Part shown: one piece after another, positions 24,840 through 34,879 of the stretch
Position numbering within the stretch: position 1 is the first letter of the stretch
Layout: every line of letters starts with the position of its first letter
Position numbers and translations under genes: made by a program
Assembly (NCBI GenBank): GCA_963082875.1
Contig: OY720101.1
Location: 2,914,001-2,978,000, forward strand
Source of the DNA: Corella eumyota
Lineage: Eukaryota; Chordata; Ascidiacea; Phlebobranchia; Corellidae
DNA length: 64,000 bases
Direction of reading: 5' to 3'
The notes under the pieces: generated by a model
What the model was told of the DNA's origin: nothing
What the model saw: only the letters and a program-made list of their open reading frames with translations
The model's database searches: none

Positions 24840-25320
24840 TCGCTAAATTTAATAAAATCGCGATTTTTTGTTTTGGCTAGTTAGTAGTTACCCACCAAGT
24901 GACCTTGTGACGTCATAAGCATATATAATTATAAGATTGTACAAAAATTTTTAAAATAATATTTTTTTTTAGATTTTAAATTTCATTTTCCATAACAAAA
25001 CCAAAATTTATTGTCTTATTAGAAGCGCATTTATTTGTGTAACTTAAATACTAGTTAGGGCAAATTTTTGTTTTTGCCGGTTGGCCACCATGTGACGTCT
25101 TACACATATATGAATATAAAATTATACAAACATTTCAAAAAAAAATTTTTAGATTTTAAATTTCATTTACAATAACAATTGCAGTGACGTAATAAGCCTA
25201 TTTTGGAAATATTTATTAAAAATATTAATATTTATTGGAAATATTTATTAAAAATATTAACATTTATTGGAAATATTTATTAAAAATATTAACAAAAGTC
25301 ATACGCATATTACATAAAAA
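24840..25320. repeat. Decayed satellite monomers 5' of arrestin 2
   Basis: Homologous to 18460-18700, followed by a further diverged monomer. A ~34 bp unit (ggaaatatttattaaaaata plus ttaa...) is repeated three times in tandem at about 25205-25300. Confidence 0.8.
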
Positions 25321-28196
25321 CTGCCAAATCTTAAAATCCAAAATTAATTGCCTTATTAGATGCGCACTTGTCTAACTTAAATCCCAGATAAAGAAATTTG
25401 CAAAAAAAATCTTAAACAAAAAAATTAGGGCGAATTTTTATTTTGGCCAGTTGGCCTTTATGTGACGTCATATGCATATATAATTATAAGTTAATATAAA
25501 AAATTGTGAAAAAAAATTATTTTTTAGATTTTAAATTCCATTTACTATAACAACCACAGTAACGTAACGAACCTATTTTGAAATTATTAATCAAAAATAT
25601 TAATATTCATAAAAGTTATAGGCATATTACATAAAATTTGCTAAATCTTAAAATCCAAATTTAATTGCCTTATTAGATGTGCACTTGTCTAACTTAAATT
25701 CCAGATAAAGTAATTTGCAAAAAAAATCTAAAACAAAAAAATTAGGGCGAATTTTTATTTTGGCCAGTTGGCCTTTATGTGACGTCATATGCATATATAA
25801 TTATAAGTTGATATAAAAAATTGTGAAAAAAATTTATTTTTTAGATTTTAAATTTCATTTACTATAACAACCGCAGTAACGTAACGAACCTATTTTAAAA
25901 TTATTAATCAAAAATATTAATATTCATAAAAGTTATAGGCATATTACATAAAATTTGCCAAATTTTAAAATCCAAAATTAATAGCCTTATTAGATGCACA
26001 CTTGTCTAACTTAAATTCCAGATAAAGAAATTTGCAAAAAAATTTAAAACAAAAAAATTAGGGCGAATTTTTATTTTGGCCAGTTGGCCTTTATGTGACG
26101 TCATATGCATATATAATTATAAGTTGATATAAAAAATTGTGAGAAAAAATTATTTTTTAGATTTTAAATTCCATTTACTATAAAAACTGCAGTTACGTAA
26201 CAAACCTATTTTGAAATTATTAATCAAAAATATTAATATTCATAAAAGTTATAGGCATATTACATGAAATTTGCCAAATCTTAAAATCCAAAATTAATTG
26301 CCTTATTAGATGCACACTTGTCTAACTTAAATTCCAGATGAAAAAATTTGCAAAAAAATTTAAAACAAAAAAATTAGGGCGAATTTTTATTTTGGCCAGT
26401 TGGCCTTTATGTGACGTCATATGCATATATAATTATAAGTTGATATAAAAAATTGTGAAAAAAAAATATTTTTTAGATTTTAAATTCCATTTACTATAAC
26501 AACTGCAGTAACGTAACAAACCTATTTTGAAATTATTAATCAAAAATATTAATATTCATAAAACTTATAGGCATATTACATAAAATTTGCCAAATCTTAA
26601 AATCCAAAATTAATTGCCTTATTAGATGCGCACTTGTCTAACTTAAATTCCAGATAAAGAAATTTGCAAAAAAAATCTAAAACAAAAAAATTATGGCAAA
26701 TTTTTATTTTGGCCAGTTGGCCTTTATGTGACTTCATATGCATATATAAGTTAATATAAAAAATTGTGAAAAAAATTTATTTTTTAGATTTTAAATTCCA
26801 TTTACTATAAGAACCGCAGTAACGTAACGAACCTATTTTGAAATTATTAATCAAAAATATTAATATTCATAAAAGTTATAGGCATATTACATAAAATTTG
26901 CTAAATCTTAAAATCCAAAATTAATTGCCTTATTAGATGCGCACTTGTCTAACTTAAATTCCAGATAAAGAAATTTGCAAAAAAAATCTAAAACAAAAAA
27001 ATTAGGGCGAATTTTTATTTTGGCCAGTTGGCCTTTATGTGACGTCATATGCATATAATTATAAGTTGATATAAAAAATTATGAAAAAAATTTATTTTTT
27101 AGATTTTAAATTCCATTTACTATAACAACCGCAGTAACGTAACGAACCTATTTTGAAATTATTAATCAAAAATATTAATATTCATAAAAGTTATAGGCAT
27201 ATTACATAAAATTTGCTAAATCTTAAAATCCAAAATTAATTGCCTTATTAGATGCGCACTTGTCTAACTTAAATTCCAGATAAAGAAATTTGCAAAAAAA
27301 ATCTAAAACAAAAAAATTAGGGCGAATTTTTATTTTGGCCAGTTGGCCTTTATGTGACGTCATATGCATATAATTATAAGTTGATATAAAAAATTATGAA
27401 AAAAATTTATTTTTTAGATTTTAAATTCCATTTACTATAACAACCGCAGTAACGTAACGAGCCTATTTTGAAATTATTAATCAAAAATATTAATATTCAT
27501 AAAAGTTATAGGCATATTACATAAAATTTGCTAAATCTTAAAATCCAAAATTAATTGCCTTATTAGATGCGCACTTGTCTAACTTAAATTCCAGATAAAG
27601 AAATTTGCAAAAAAAATCTAAAACAAAAAAATTAGGGCGAATTTTTATTTTGGCCAGTTGGCCTTTATGTGACGTCATATGCATATAATTATAAGTTGAT
27701 ATAAAAAATTATGAAAAAAATTTATTTTTTAGATTTTAAATTCCATTTACTATAACAACCGCAGTAACGTAACGAACCTATTTTGAAATTATTAATCAAA
27801 AATATTAATATTCATAAAAGTTATAGGCATATTACATAAAATTTGCCAAATCTTAAAATCCAATATTAATTGCCTTATTAGTTGCGCACTTGTCTAACTT
27901 AAATTCCAGATAAAGAAATTTGCAAAAAAAATCTAAAACAAAAAAATTAGGGCGAATTTTTATTTTGGCCAGTTGGCCTTTATGTGACGTCATATGCATA
28001 TATAATTATAAGTTGATATAAAAAATTGTGAAAAAAAATTATTTTTTAGATTTTTAATTCCATATTATAACAACTGCAGTAACGTAACGAACCTATTTTG
28101 AAATTATTAATCAAAAATATTAATATTCATAAAAGTTATAGGCATATTACATAAAATTTGCCAAATCTTAAAATCCAAAATTAATTGCCTTATTAG
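25320..28196. repeat. Second satellite block (~9 monomers)
   Basis: Same monomer and same orientation as the main array. Three consecutive, almost identical monomers (about 26840-27790) share a 2-bp loss in the ATGCATATA-TAATTATA segment, a local recent amplification. The block ends within a monomer at cttattaga, where an inverted segment begins. Confidence 0.95.
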
Positions 28197-29110
28197 AATA
28201 TAATTTATTGACTCGCTTTGGAATTGTTGATATCAGGATATACATTCGGTTTTTGATTTTTATTAAATAAAAAGAGTTGTATTGCTACCTCAAGAATCGA
28301 ACTTACAGCTCAGGTTTGAAAGGCAAACCCCTTAACCACCAGCCCACCGACCCAACATAACAAATGCATGCAGTTTTACATACATAGGCACGAAATAAAT
28401 AAAAAATGATAAAAAAAATTTAAATCTTAATTATTTTGTAAATGTCAATAAATGTACGCATTTAAATCATAATAAACAACAAATTCCTTTCTTCAAACGC
28501 ACTGTCTCCATTATTTTTTTTGAAACTTTCTGCAAAACAATTACTACATTAGTTATTCATGCAGTCAAGAAATGTGCAGTTCGTCAAACAAAAAATGCTC
28601 AAACTTTTAATAAATGAGTTTTTCCGTAAATTTCTTTAACTAGTATTTAAGTTAAACAAAAGCGCTTCTAATAAGGTAATACATTTCGGATTTTAAGATT
28701 AGGCAATTTTTATGTAATATGCCTAACTTTTATAAAAATTAATATCTTTTATTAATATTTTCAAAAAAGGTTTATTACTTCACTGGGGTTGTTATGGTGA
28801 ATAAAATCTAAAATCTAAAAAAAAAATTATTTTAATTTTTGTACAAACTTTCTAAATATATATGCATTTGACGTCATAAGATCACTTGATGGCCATAACT
28901 AGCCAAAACAAAAATTTTACCTAACTTTTTTGTTTTTAAATTTTTGTATTTAAGTTAGACGATTGCGCATCTAATCAGGCATTTAATTTTAAATTTCAAG
29001 AATTGGCATTTTTTATGTAATATGCCTATAATTTTTAAAAGTATTAATATTTTAAAAATAGGGTTACATCAATGTCGTTATTATAATAAAATTCATTTAA
29101 AATGTAAGAT
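28197..29110 (-). repeat. Inverted decayed satellite segment carrying a SINE
   Basis: Reverse-complement relative of 18500-19110. Read on the minus strand it runs decayed monomer, tactagttaaagaaattta, the same ~200 bp non-tRNA stretch, then the tRNA-like part. Having the same insertion at the same monomer position in opposite orientation points to an inverted segmental duplication, not two independent insertions. Confidence 0.75.
28270..28640 (-). mobile_element. tRNA-derived SINE with exact Pol III boxes
   Basis: On the minus strand TGGTTAAGGGG (28328-28338) matches the A-box consensus exactly and GTTCGATTC (28294-28302) matches the B-box consensus exactly. Start-to-start spacing is ~36 bp, as in tRNA genes. 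The flanking sequence has no acceptor stem, so this is a SINE or tRNA pseudogene rather than a working tRNA. Confidence 0.65.
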
Positions 29111-30291
29111 AAACTATCTGAAATTTAGAAAAGTTTGTATTGTTTCGTGATACGTTTTTTCTTTTTACAGGCATTTTTGGTGAGTCTTATTTTTACTTTA
29201 AGATTATAAAATTAATGTATTTTACACTTATTAAACTTAACTTACTTTAAAACGTAGCAATTGTTTTTAATGTATAATCTTCCACATTTGATATTCTGAT
29301 TTTCTCAATAAAACCAACATGATTATTTCGAAATGTTTACTTTTGCTTAGGAGCCCCAATCCTGGATGATCGTAAATTTAAAAAAAATTCTGTAAAATAA
29401 ATTTCTTATTTTATATATATATATATTTTTTTTTAAAACATTACCTATCATTACCTATTGCTTTAACATTGCTAAAAAAAGGTCATTAAAATTGAGATTA
29501 CTAGAGAGAGCGTGTGGTTTTAGTTTAAAAAAATTACTTATTATGTTAAAAAAATTATTTATGAAAATATTTAAAAAATTGTGGTGGTAACAGTTGTGTT
29601 AATATAAAATTATGTTATTGTTGTTAAAAATAAACAAACAAAAAACACAAAAATTTATGACATATACATGCTAAACCGGATGTTTTTCGTTAAAAGTGAT
29701 TTCCCAAGTTTTCGGAGGCCATTTCATAAAAAAATAAAATTGTTTCTTAATACTGCAAAAAAAAGCTTTTACTGGCAAAGAGAATAATATTGCACGCACT
29801 TTTCCTTATCGTTGTTTGCTAGTATTTAGTCTTTTAACGATATTAAAATATTTGTAGATATATAATATTGCTTTAAAAGTTACATGCAACCTGTTCTGGT
29901 TTTTGTTTTTTGTTGACCAAAATAGAACAGATATTTAAATGCCAAACATAACCGTAGGCTCTAAAATCTTAAATAGTTTCAACAATTTGAGGTTAATAGG
30001 TAAAATTAATATAGAAAAAGTCAAATCGTGCAATGATTTAGTAATTATTACAAAAGTTTAAGACAAGTTTTAGAAAGATAAACCGGATGTTTGTAATACC
30101 AAAAATTTCGTAAATTTGTAATAGTTAATAAAGGTTTAAAACTGTCTAGACAATCCAGCAAATTATTCCCAATTTTTTATAGACAAAATGATTTTAGTGA
30201 CACTTTCGTAGTAAATTATGTTAGGTTCTGTTATATTTTAAGGTAGTAACGCATTTGTACAAATTAAATATATTAATAGTAATTAAAAAAA
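29111..30291. other. AT-rich spacer and 5' flank of acyl-CoA synthetase-like gene 1
   Basis: No gene seen. The last ~230 bp (from about 30062) and a short part near 29970 match the flank of the second gene (32579-33085). The duplication therefore took the upstream region along, including the conserved aagataaaccggatgttt and tgtctagacaatccagc stretches. Confidence 0.5.
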
Positions 30292-31818
30292 ATGTTGACG
30301 AGTGACCTTGAAGATATTGTGATTCCGGAGTTGCCATTTGCAAATTGGATTTGTGAAGTTAGCAAAGATTATAGAACTAAGGTGGCTGCAAGTGACCCTG
30401 AAACTGATGTTCAACTAACCTTTTTACAAATACGTCACAACTCCAAAAAATTATCTAAAGTTTTATGGCATAAAGGACTTCGTAAAAGTCATATTGTCGT
30501 TCTTAAACTTCCTATATGTATTGAAATAATGGAGTTATTTTTGGCATGCTCTTACTGTGGGGCAATCATTTGTTTTACTAGTGATTTTAAATCAGAAACT
30601 TGTCTAAACCAAGTAAAAGATTTAAGGCCTTTTATGGTGATATCAGATACCAATGACATAAAAACAGAAGTTTTAGGAAATGGTGCCGAATTGTTTTTGT
30701 TGTTGGAACATCTTAAAAATGAACTTCGTCATTTAAATTGCGATGATTTTACCCCACCTGTTATTATAAATGTTCACACCGACCCAATTTTAATCGGATA
30801 TTCAAGTGGATCTACGGGAAAGCCCAAACAAGTTGTTTTATCACATTACAACTTAGTTGCTGCAACAATTCTTTCAGCTAAGAAACTAGCTTGTAAAAAC
30901 AACGATGTGGCAGTTATCATATCGCCTGTTTTGCATGCATTCCTATTAGTGTCAATGTGGTTGTTATTTTACAAGGGATTGAAATTTATAATGTTTCGTG
31001 AAGTGCTTGCCAGCAATTTTGCTTCTGTTATCAAGCATTTTAGAGTAAATGTGCTTTTTACTGCAGACCAGATAACATTGAATCAAGTGATTTTGGATGA
31101 TAATATAACGCCAGGTTTCCATTTTAATACATTGTCCCTTGTAGTTACAACAGGCAGCCGATTTCCGCCAAATTCAATGAAACGTGGGATTAAAAAATTC
31201 GATACTGTTATAAATTGCTTATATGGGGCATCAGAGGTTATGATTATATCATTTTCGAGTCTTCCAAATGTTCCTTTAAGTAGTGTTGGTACCCTTTTGC
31301 CAAATTACAAAATAAGAATAGTTGATATAAACTCACAAAAAGAGCTGGGACCAAATGAAGATGGAGAAATCTTAATTAAAACACCATCATTGTTTATGCA
31401 TTATCTAAACCCTGATATAGGCGAAACTAATACAAAAGTAGGGAAATGGTTCCACACTGGAGACATAGGACATTACGACAAGAATGGCTACCTATATATT
31501 GTAGATCGAATTAAAAATATTTTGAAGGTATTTGGAGGTTTCGAAGTTTTTCCAAGCAAACTTGAAGCAATTTTACATAAACATCCTTTAATATTAAGTT
31601 CTGCAATAATCAGCGTGCCTCATGAGAAATACATAGAAGTACTGAAGGCTTTTGTTGTTCGAAAGGATATTTCTTTGACAGAGAAAAGTGTTGAAGATTT
31701 TTTTAACAAGAAGGTCGAATCATACGAGCATCTATTAGGTGGTGTTAAATTTGTTGACGAGTTACCAAAAATAGAAATAGCAAAACTAAATAGAAAAGCA
31801 TTAAAAAATTTGTGTTAA
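30292..31818 (+). CDS. Luciferase/4CL-like acyl-CoA synthetase, copy 1
   Basis: ANL-superfamily adenylate-forming enzyme (firefly luciferase/4-coumarate-CoA ligase/medium-chain acyl-CoA ligase group). Family members activate a carboxylate with ATP and load it onto CoA; the substrate here is unknown. Intronless, 508 aa, normal length for a free-standing enzyme. Motifs: A3 P-loop YSSGSTGKPKQVVLSH (res. 170-185, intact), A4 with H215, A5 YGASE (311-315; usual YGxTE), A7 HTGD (388-391), A8 hinge VDRIKNILKVFGGFEVFP (404-421), and the A10 catalytic Lys in IAKLNRKAL (K498; the usual preceding Gly is Ala). Ends KNLC, so no clear PTS1. The start ATG follows an A-rich context. Probably active, although A5 is altered. 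Confidence 0.93.
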   Translation: MLTSDLEDIVIPELPFANWICEVSKDYRTKVAASDPETDVQLTFLQIRHNSKKLSKVLWHKGLRKSHIVVLKLPICIEIMELFLACSYCGAIICFTSDFKSETCLNQVKDLRPFMVISDTNDIKTEVLGNGAELFLLLEHLKNELRHLNCDDFTPPVIINVHTDPILIGYSSGSTGKPKQVVLSHYNLVAATILSAKKLACKNNDVAVIISPVLHAFLLVSMWLLFYKGLKFIMFREVLASNFASVIKHFRVNVLFTADQITLNQVILDDNITPGFHFNTLSLVVTTGSRFPPNSMKRGIKKFDTVINCLYGASEVMIISFSSLPNVPLSSVGTLLPNYKIRIVDINSQKELGPNEDGEILIKTPSLFMHYLNPDIGETNTKVGKWFHTGDIGHYDKNGYLYIVDRIKNILKVFGGFEVFPSKLEAILHKHPLILSSAIISVPHEKYIEVLKAFVVRKDISLTEKSVEDFFNKKVESYEHLLGGVKFVDELPKIEIAKLNRKALKNLC

Positions 31819-33085
31819 GTCCTATTATATGAAAAAACAATTTATATTTTCCATTAATTTTAAACGCAATTTTACATTCAGTTGGACACCATTAGCCGCC
31901 TTTGTGCGTTTCTTTTTGGTATCGCCTTATTGCCTGGTCATTTAAGTTTTTTTCCTTTTTCCAACGTTCTTAGGAAGTCACGTGATTTGTGTTTCGCCTT
32001 TTTTGTGTTCTTATTTTCGTGTGGTAACTTGGAATGATTTCAGAATTATATTTTTAGTACGTCATATTTTAGAATACGATTCGCCCTGTTCTAACAATTC
32101 AAAAATGGTCTTTAGTTAGTTTTTGTTAAAAGTAATATCTTATGTAAGTGTTAAGCCAGTATTGTTTTTGTTAATTGTTTTTCTTGTGTACTGAATTTAA
32201 ATACATTGTAGAGTATTTCAATTGTTGTGTCAGTCAAGTTAGACAGTTGCAATTCTGGGCCCATTATCGGCATTATTTTTATATTAACTGGGATTAATCT
32301 GTGATCAAGGCGCGTATTTTATTCTCCGATCAACCTATTGTTGGTCACGTGGGGTAAGGTTACATAAACCCTACATTTCGTAAATGTATTTTTGTTGTAT
32401 TAGGCACTAATTTGTATTCTGTGTACTTAAACATTTATATATACAGTAAAACATTTAACGATTTTCATTAAATATGACCTAAGGATAATAATTTCTAAAA
32501 AGGTGTCCAGTGTAACCATGTATGTGATTTAGCAAAATAATTACTCTTTACTTGAAAATGTTTAATTAGTTTTTTTAAATAGTTCCAACAATTTGAGGTT
32601 TATAGGTAGAAGAATATGCCTGCGATTACACATTTGCAAGTTGTTGTTTGCTAATAAAAAAATATGATAACTTATTTAAATTAAAATCCGGAAATTAGCT
32701 TAAAAATAAATATAGTTTATTTAAAATAAAATATTTTTAATTTTAAAACGGCTAATTTTCCGTTCGGCGTTAGCGTGACATGACTTTAAAGTTAAGTCAT
32801 AAGTTATCTTAAGTCAAGTCGTGCAACGTTTAAGTAATTAATAAAAAAGTTTAAGACAAGTTTTAGAAAGATAAACCGGATGTTTATAGTACTAAAAATT
32901 TAGTAAATTTGTGATAGTTAATAAAGCTTTTAAAACTGTCTAGACAATCCAGCTAATTATTCCCGATTTTTTATAGACAAAATAATTTTATTGACACTTT
33001 CGTAGAAAATTATATTAGGTTCTGTTATATTTTAAGGTACTAACGCATTTGTACAAATAAGTGAAATTGATAGTAATTAAAAAAA
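31819..33085. other. Spacer between the two acyl-CoA synthetase-like genes
   Basis: The right ~500 bp (from about 32579) repeats the upstream flank of the first gene and probably carries the promoter of the second. The left ~700 bp is unrelated to the 3' flank of copy 2. It is slightly less AT-rich and has two CACGTG sites (about 31980 and 32347). No ORF or RNA gene was recognised. Confidence 0.45.
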
Positions 33086-34609
33086 ATGTTGACAAGTGAC
33101 CTTGAAGATATTGTGATTCCGGAGTTGCCATTTGCAAATTGGATTTGTGAAGTTAGCAAAGATTATAGAACCAAGGTTGCTGCAAGTGACCCTGAAACTG
33201 GTGTTCAACTAACCTTTTTACAAATACGACAAAACTCAAAAAAATTATCTAAAGTTTTATGGCATAAAGGGCTTCGTAAAAGTCATATTGTCGTTCTTAA
33301 ACTTCCTATATGTATTGAAATAATAGAGTTATTTTTGGCATGCTCTTACTGTGGGGCAATCATTTGTTTTACTAATGATTTTAAATCTGAAACTTGTCTA
33401 AGACAAGTAAAGGAGTTAACACCTTACTTAGTCATATCAGATACCAATGACATAAAAACAGAAGTCTTGGGAAATGGCGCCGAAGTGTTTTTGTTGTTGG
33501 AATACTTAAACAATAAACTTTGTTATTCAAAATTCGATGATTTTACCCCACCTGTTATTATAAATGTACACACCGACCCAATTTTAATAGCATATACCAG
33601 TGGATCTACAGAAAAGTCTAAACGTGTTGTTTTATCACATTACAACTTAGTTGCTGCAACAATTCTTTCAGCTAAGAAACTCGCTTGTAAAAACAACGAT
33701 GTGGCAGTTATCATATCGCCTGTTTTGCATGCATTTTTATTGGTCACAATGTGGTTGTTATTTTACAAGGGAATAAAATTGGTAATGTTTCAAGAAGTGC
33801 TTGCCAGCAATTATACTTCTGTGATCGAGCGACTTAAAGTGAATTTACTGTTTACATCTGATCAGATAACTTTGCATCAAGTAATTTTGGATAATAATAT
33901 ACAACCAGGCTCCCATTTTAAAACATTGTCCCATATATTTACAGCGGGCAGTAAATTTCCATTGAGGTCATTACAAGCTGGTATGAAAAAGTTTAACTGT
34001 TTGATAAATAGCATTTATGGCTCAACCGAGACTATGCATATATCTTTTACAAGCACTTCAAGCAGTCCCTTAAACAGCGTTGGTACTTTAGTACCAAATT
34101 ACAAAATAAGGATAGTTGACATAAATTCACAGATTGATCTGGGACCAAATAAAGACGGAGAGATCTTAATTAAAACACCATCATTGTTTATGCATTATCT
34201 AAACCCTGATATAGGCGAAACTAATACAAAAGTAGGAAAATGGTTCCACACTGGAGACATAGGACATTACGACAAAAATGGCTACCTATATATTGTAGAT
34301 CGAATTAAAAATATTTTGAAGGTATTTGAAGGTTTCGAAGTTTTTCCAAGCGAACTTGAATCGATTTTACATAAACATCCTTTAATATTACGTGCTGCAA
34401 TAAGCAGCGTACCCCATGACGAATACATAGAAGTACTGAAGGCTTTCGTTGTGCGAAAAGATATTTCTTTGACAGAGAGAAATGTTAAGAATTTTTTTAA
34501 CAAAAATGTCGAAACTTACGAACATTTATTAGGTGGTGTTAAATTTGTTGACGAGTTACCAAAAATAGGAATGGCAAAACTGAATAGAAGGGCGTTAAAG
34601 AATTTGTAA
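33086..34609 (+). CDS. Luciferase/4CL-like acyl-CoA synthetase, copy 2
   Basis: Tandem paralogue of the preceding gene (2794 bp offset), intronless, 507 aa, frame fully open. The N-terminal third and the C-terminal domain are close to copy 1, while residues ~240-330 are more diverged. Motif state differs: the P-loop reads YTSGSTEKSKRVVLSH (Gly to Glu and Pro to Ser at usually invariant places, final Lys kept), whereas A5 is canonical YGSTE. A8 reads KVFEGFEVFP (first Gly to Glu). The A10 Lys is kept (MAKLNRRAL). ATP handling may be weakened; it could be a pseudo-enzyme or have changed substrate. Ends KNL. An AATAAA at 34674-34679 is a likely poly(A) signal. Confidence 0.92.
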   Translation: MLTSDLEDIVIPELPFANWICEVSKDYRTKVAASDPETGVQLTFLQIRQNSKKLSKVLWHKGLRKSHIVVLKLPICIEIIELFLACSYCGAIICFTNDFKSETCLRQVKELTPYLVISDTNDIKTEVLGNGAEVFLLLEYLNNKLCYSKFDDFTPPVIINVHTDPILIAYTSGSTEKSKRVVLSHYNLVAATILSAKKLACKNNDVAVIISPVLHAFLLVTMWLLFYKGIKLVMFQEVLASNYTSVIERLKVNLLFTSDQITLHQVILDNNIQPGSHFKTLSHIFTAGSKFPLRSLQAGMKKFNCLINSIYGSTETMHISFTSTSSSPLNSVGTLVPNYKIRIVDINSQIDLGPNKDGEILIKTPSLFMHYLNPDIGETNTKVGKWFHTGDIGHYDKNGYLYIVDRIKNILKVFEGFEVFPSELESILHKHPLILRAAISSVPHDEYIEVLKAFVVRKDISLTERNVKNFFNKNVETYEHLLGGVKFVDELPKIGMAKLNRRALKNL

Positions 34610-34792
34610 AACACTATTTGTATATATGTACATTTGTTGTTGTTGTTTTTTTTGTGCTTAAACATTCTGTTTAAATAAATATAAAAGCATTGCATGACTT
34701 TTATACGTTAGTGTAACAGAAATGTTAATTGAAAAAAAACAGCTTTCTTCGAGGATAAACCATAATACATTTCGTCACTAGTGAAAAATAAC

Positions 34793-34806
34793 GTTTCCAC
34801 GGAAAC
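34793..34806. promoter_or_regulatory. RFX X-box upstream of DRC9/IQCG
   Basis: GTTTCCACGGAAAC is a perfect inverted repeat with a 2-bp spacer and fits the X-box consensus bound by RFX factors (GTNNCC-N2-RGNAAC type). It lies 74-87 bp upstream of the start codon of a ciliary axoneme gene. RFX control of ciliary genes through promoter-proximal X-boxes is established in animals; its use here is inference. Confidence 0.7.
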
Positions 34807-34879
34807 AAATACATCATTGTAAAGTTGAAATTATTTTCTTAAATCCTTGGTAGGCAGTAGGGTAGGCAGTAAAAGAAAC

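Larger units (their letters stand above)
23118..24840. promoter_or_regulatory. 5' flank of arrestin copy 2
   Basis: Homologous to 16926-18480 but with two extra segments: ~100 bp at about 23553-23655 and ~65 bp at about 24713-24777. The second is bounded by short inverted motifs, tatcctaa and ttaggata. Palindromic (AT)n lies at 24455-24505. An isolated 68-codon frame at 23393-23599 has no coding character. Confidence 0.45.

Noticed and set aside
28290-28345. A functional tRNA gene
   Set aside because: A and B boxes are exact, but no acceptor stem or anticodon arm can be folded from the flanks; better explained as a tRNA-derived SINE.
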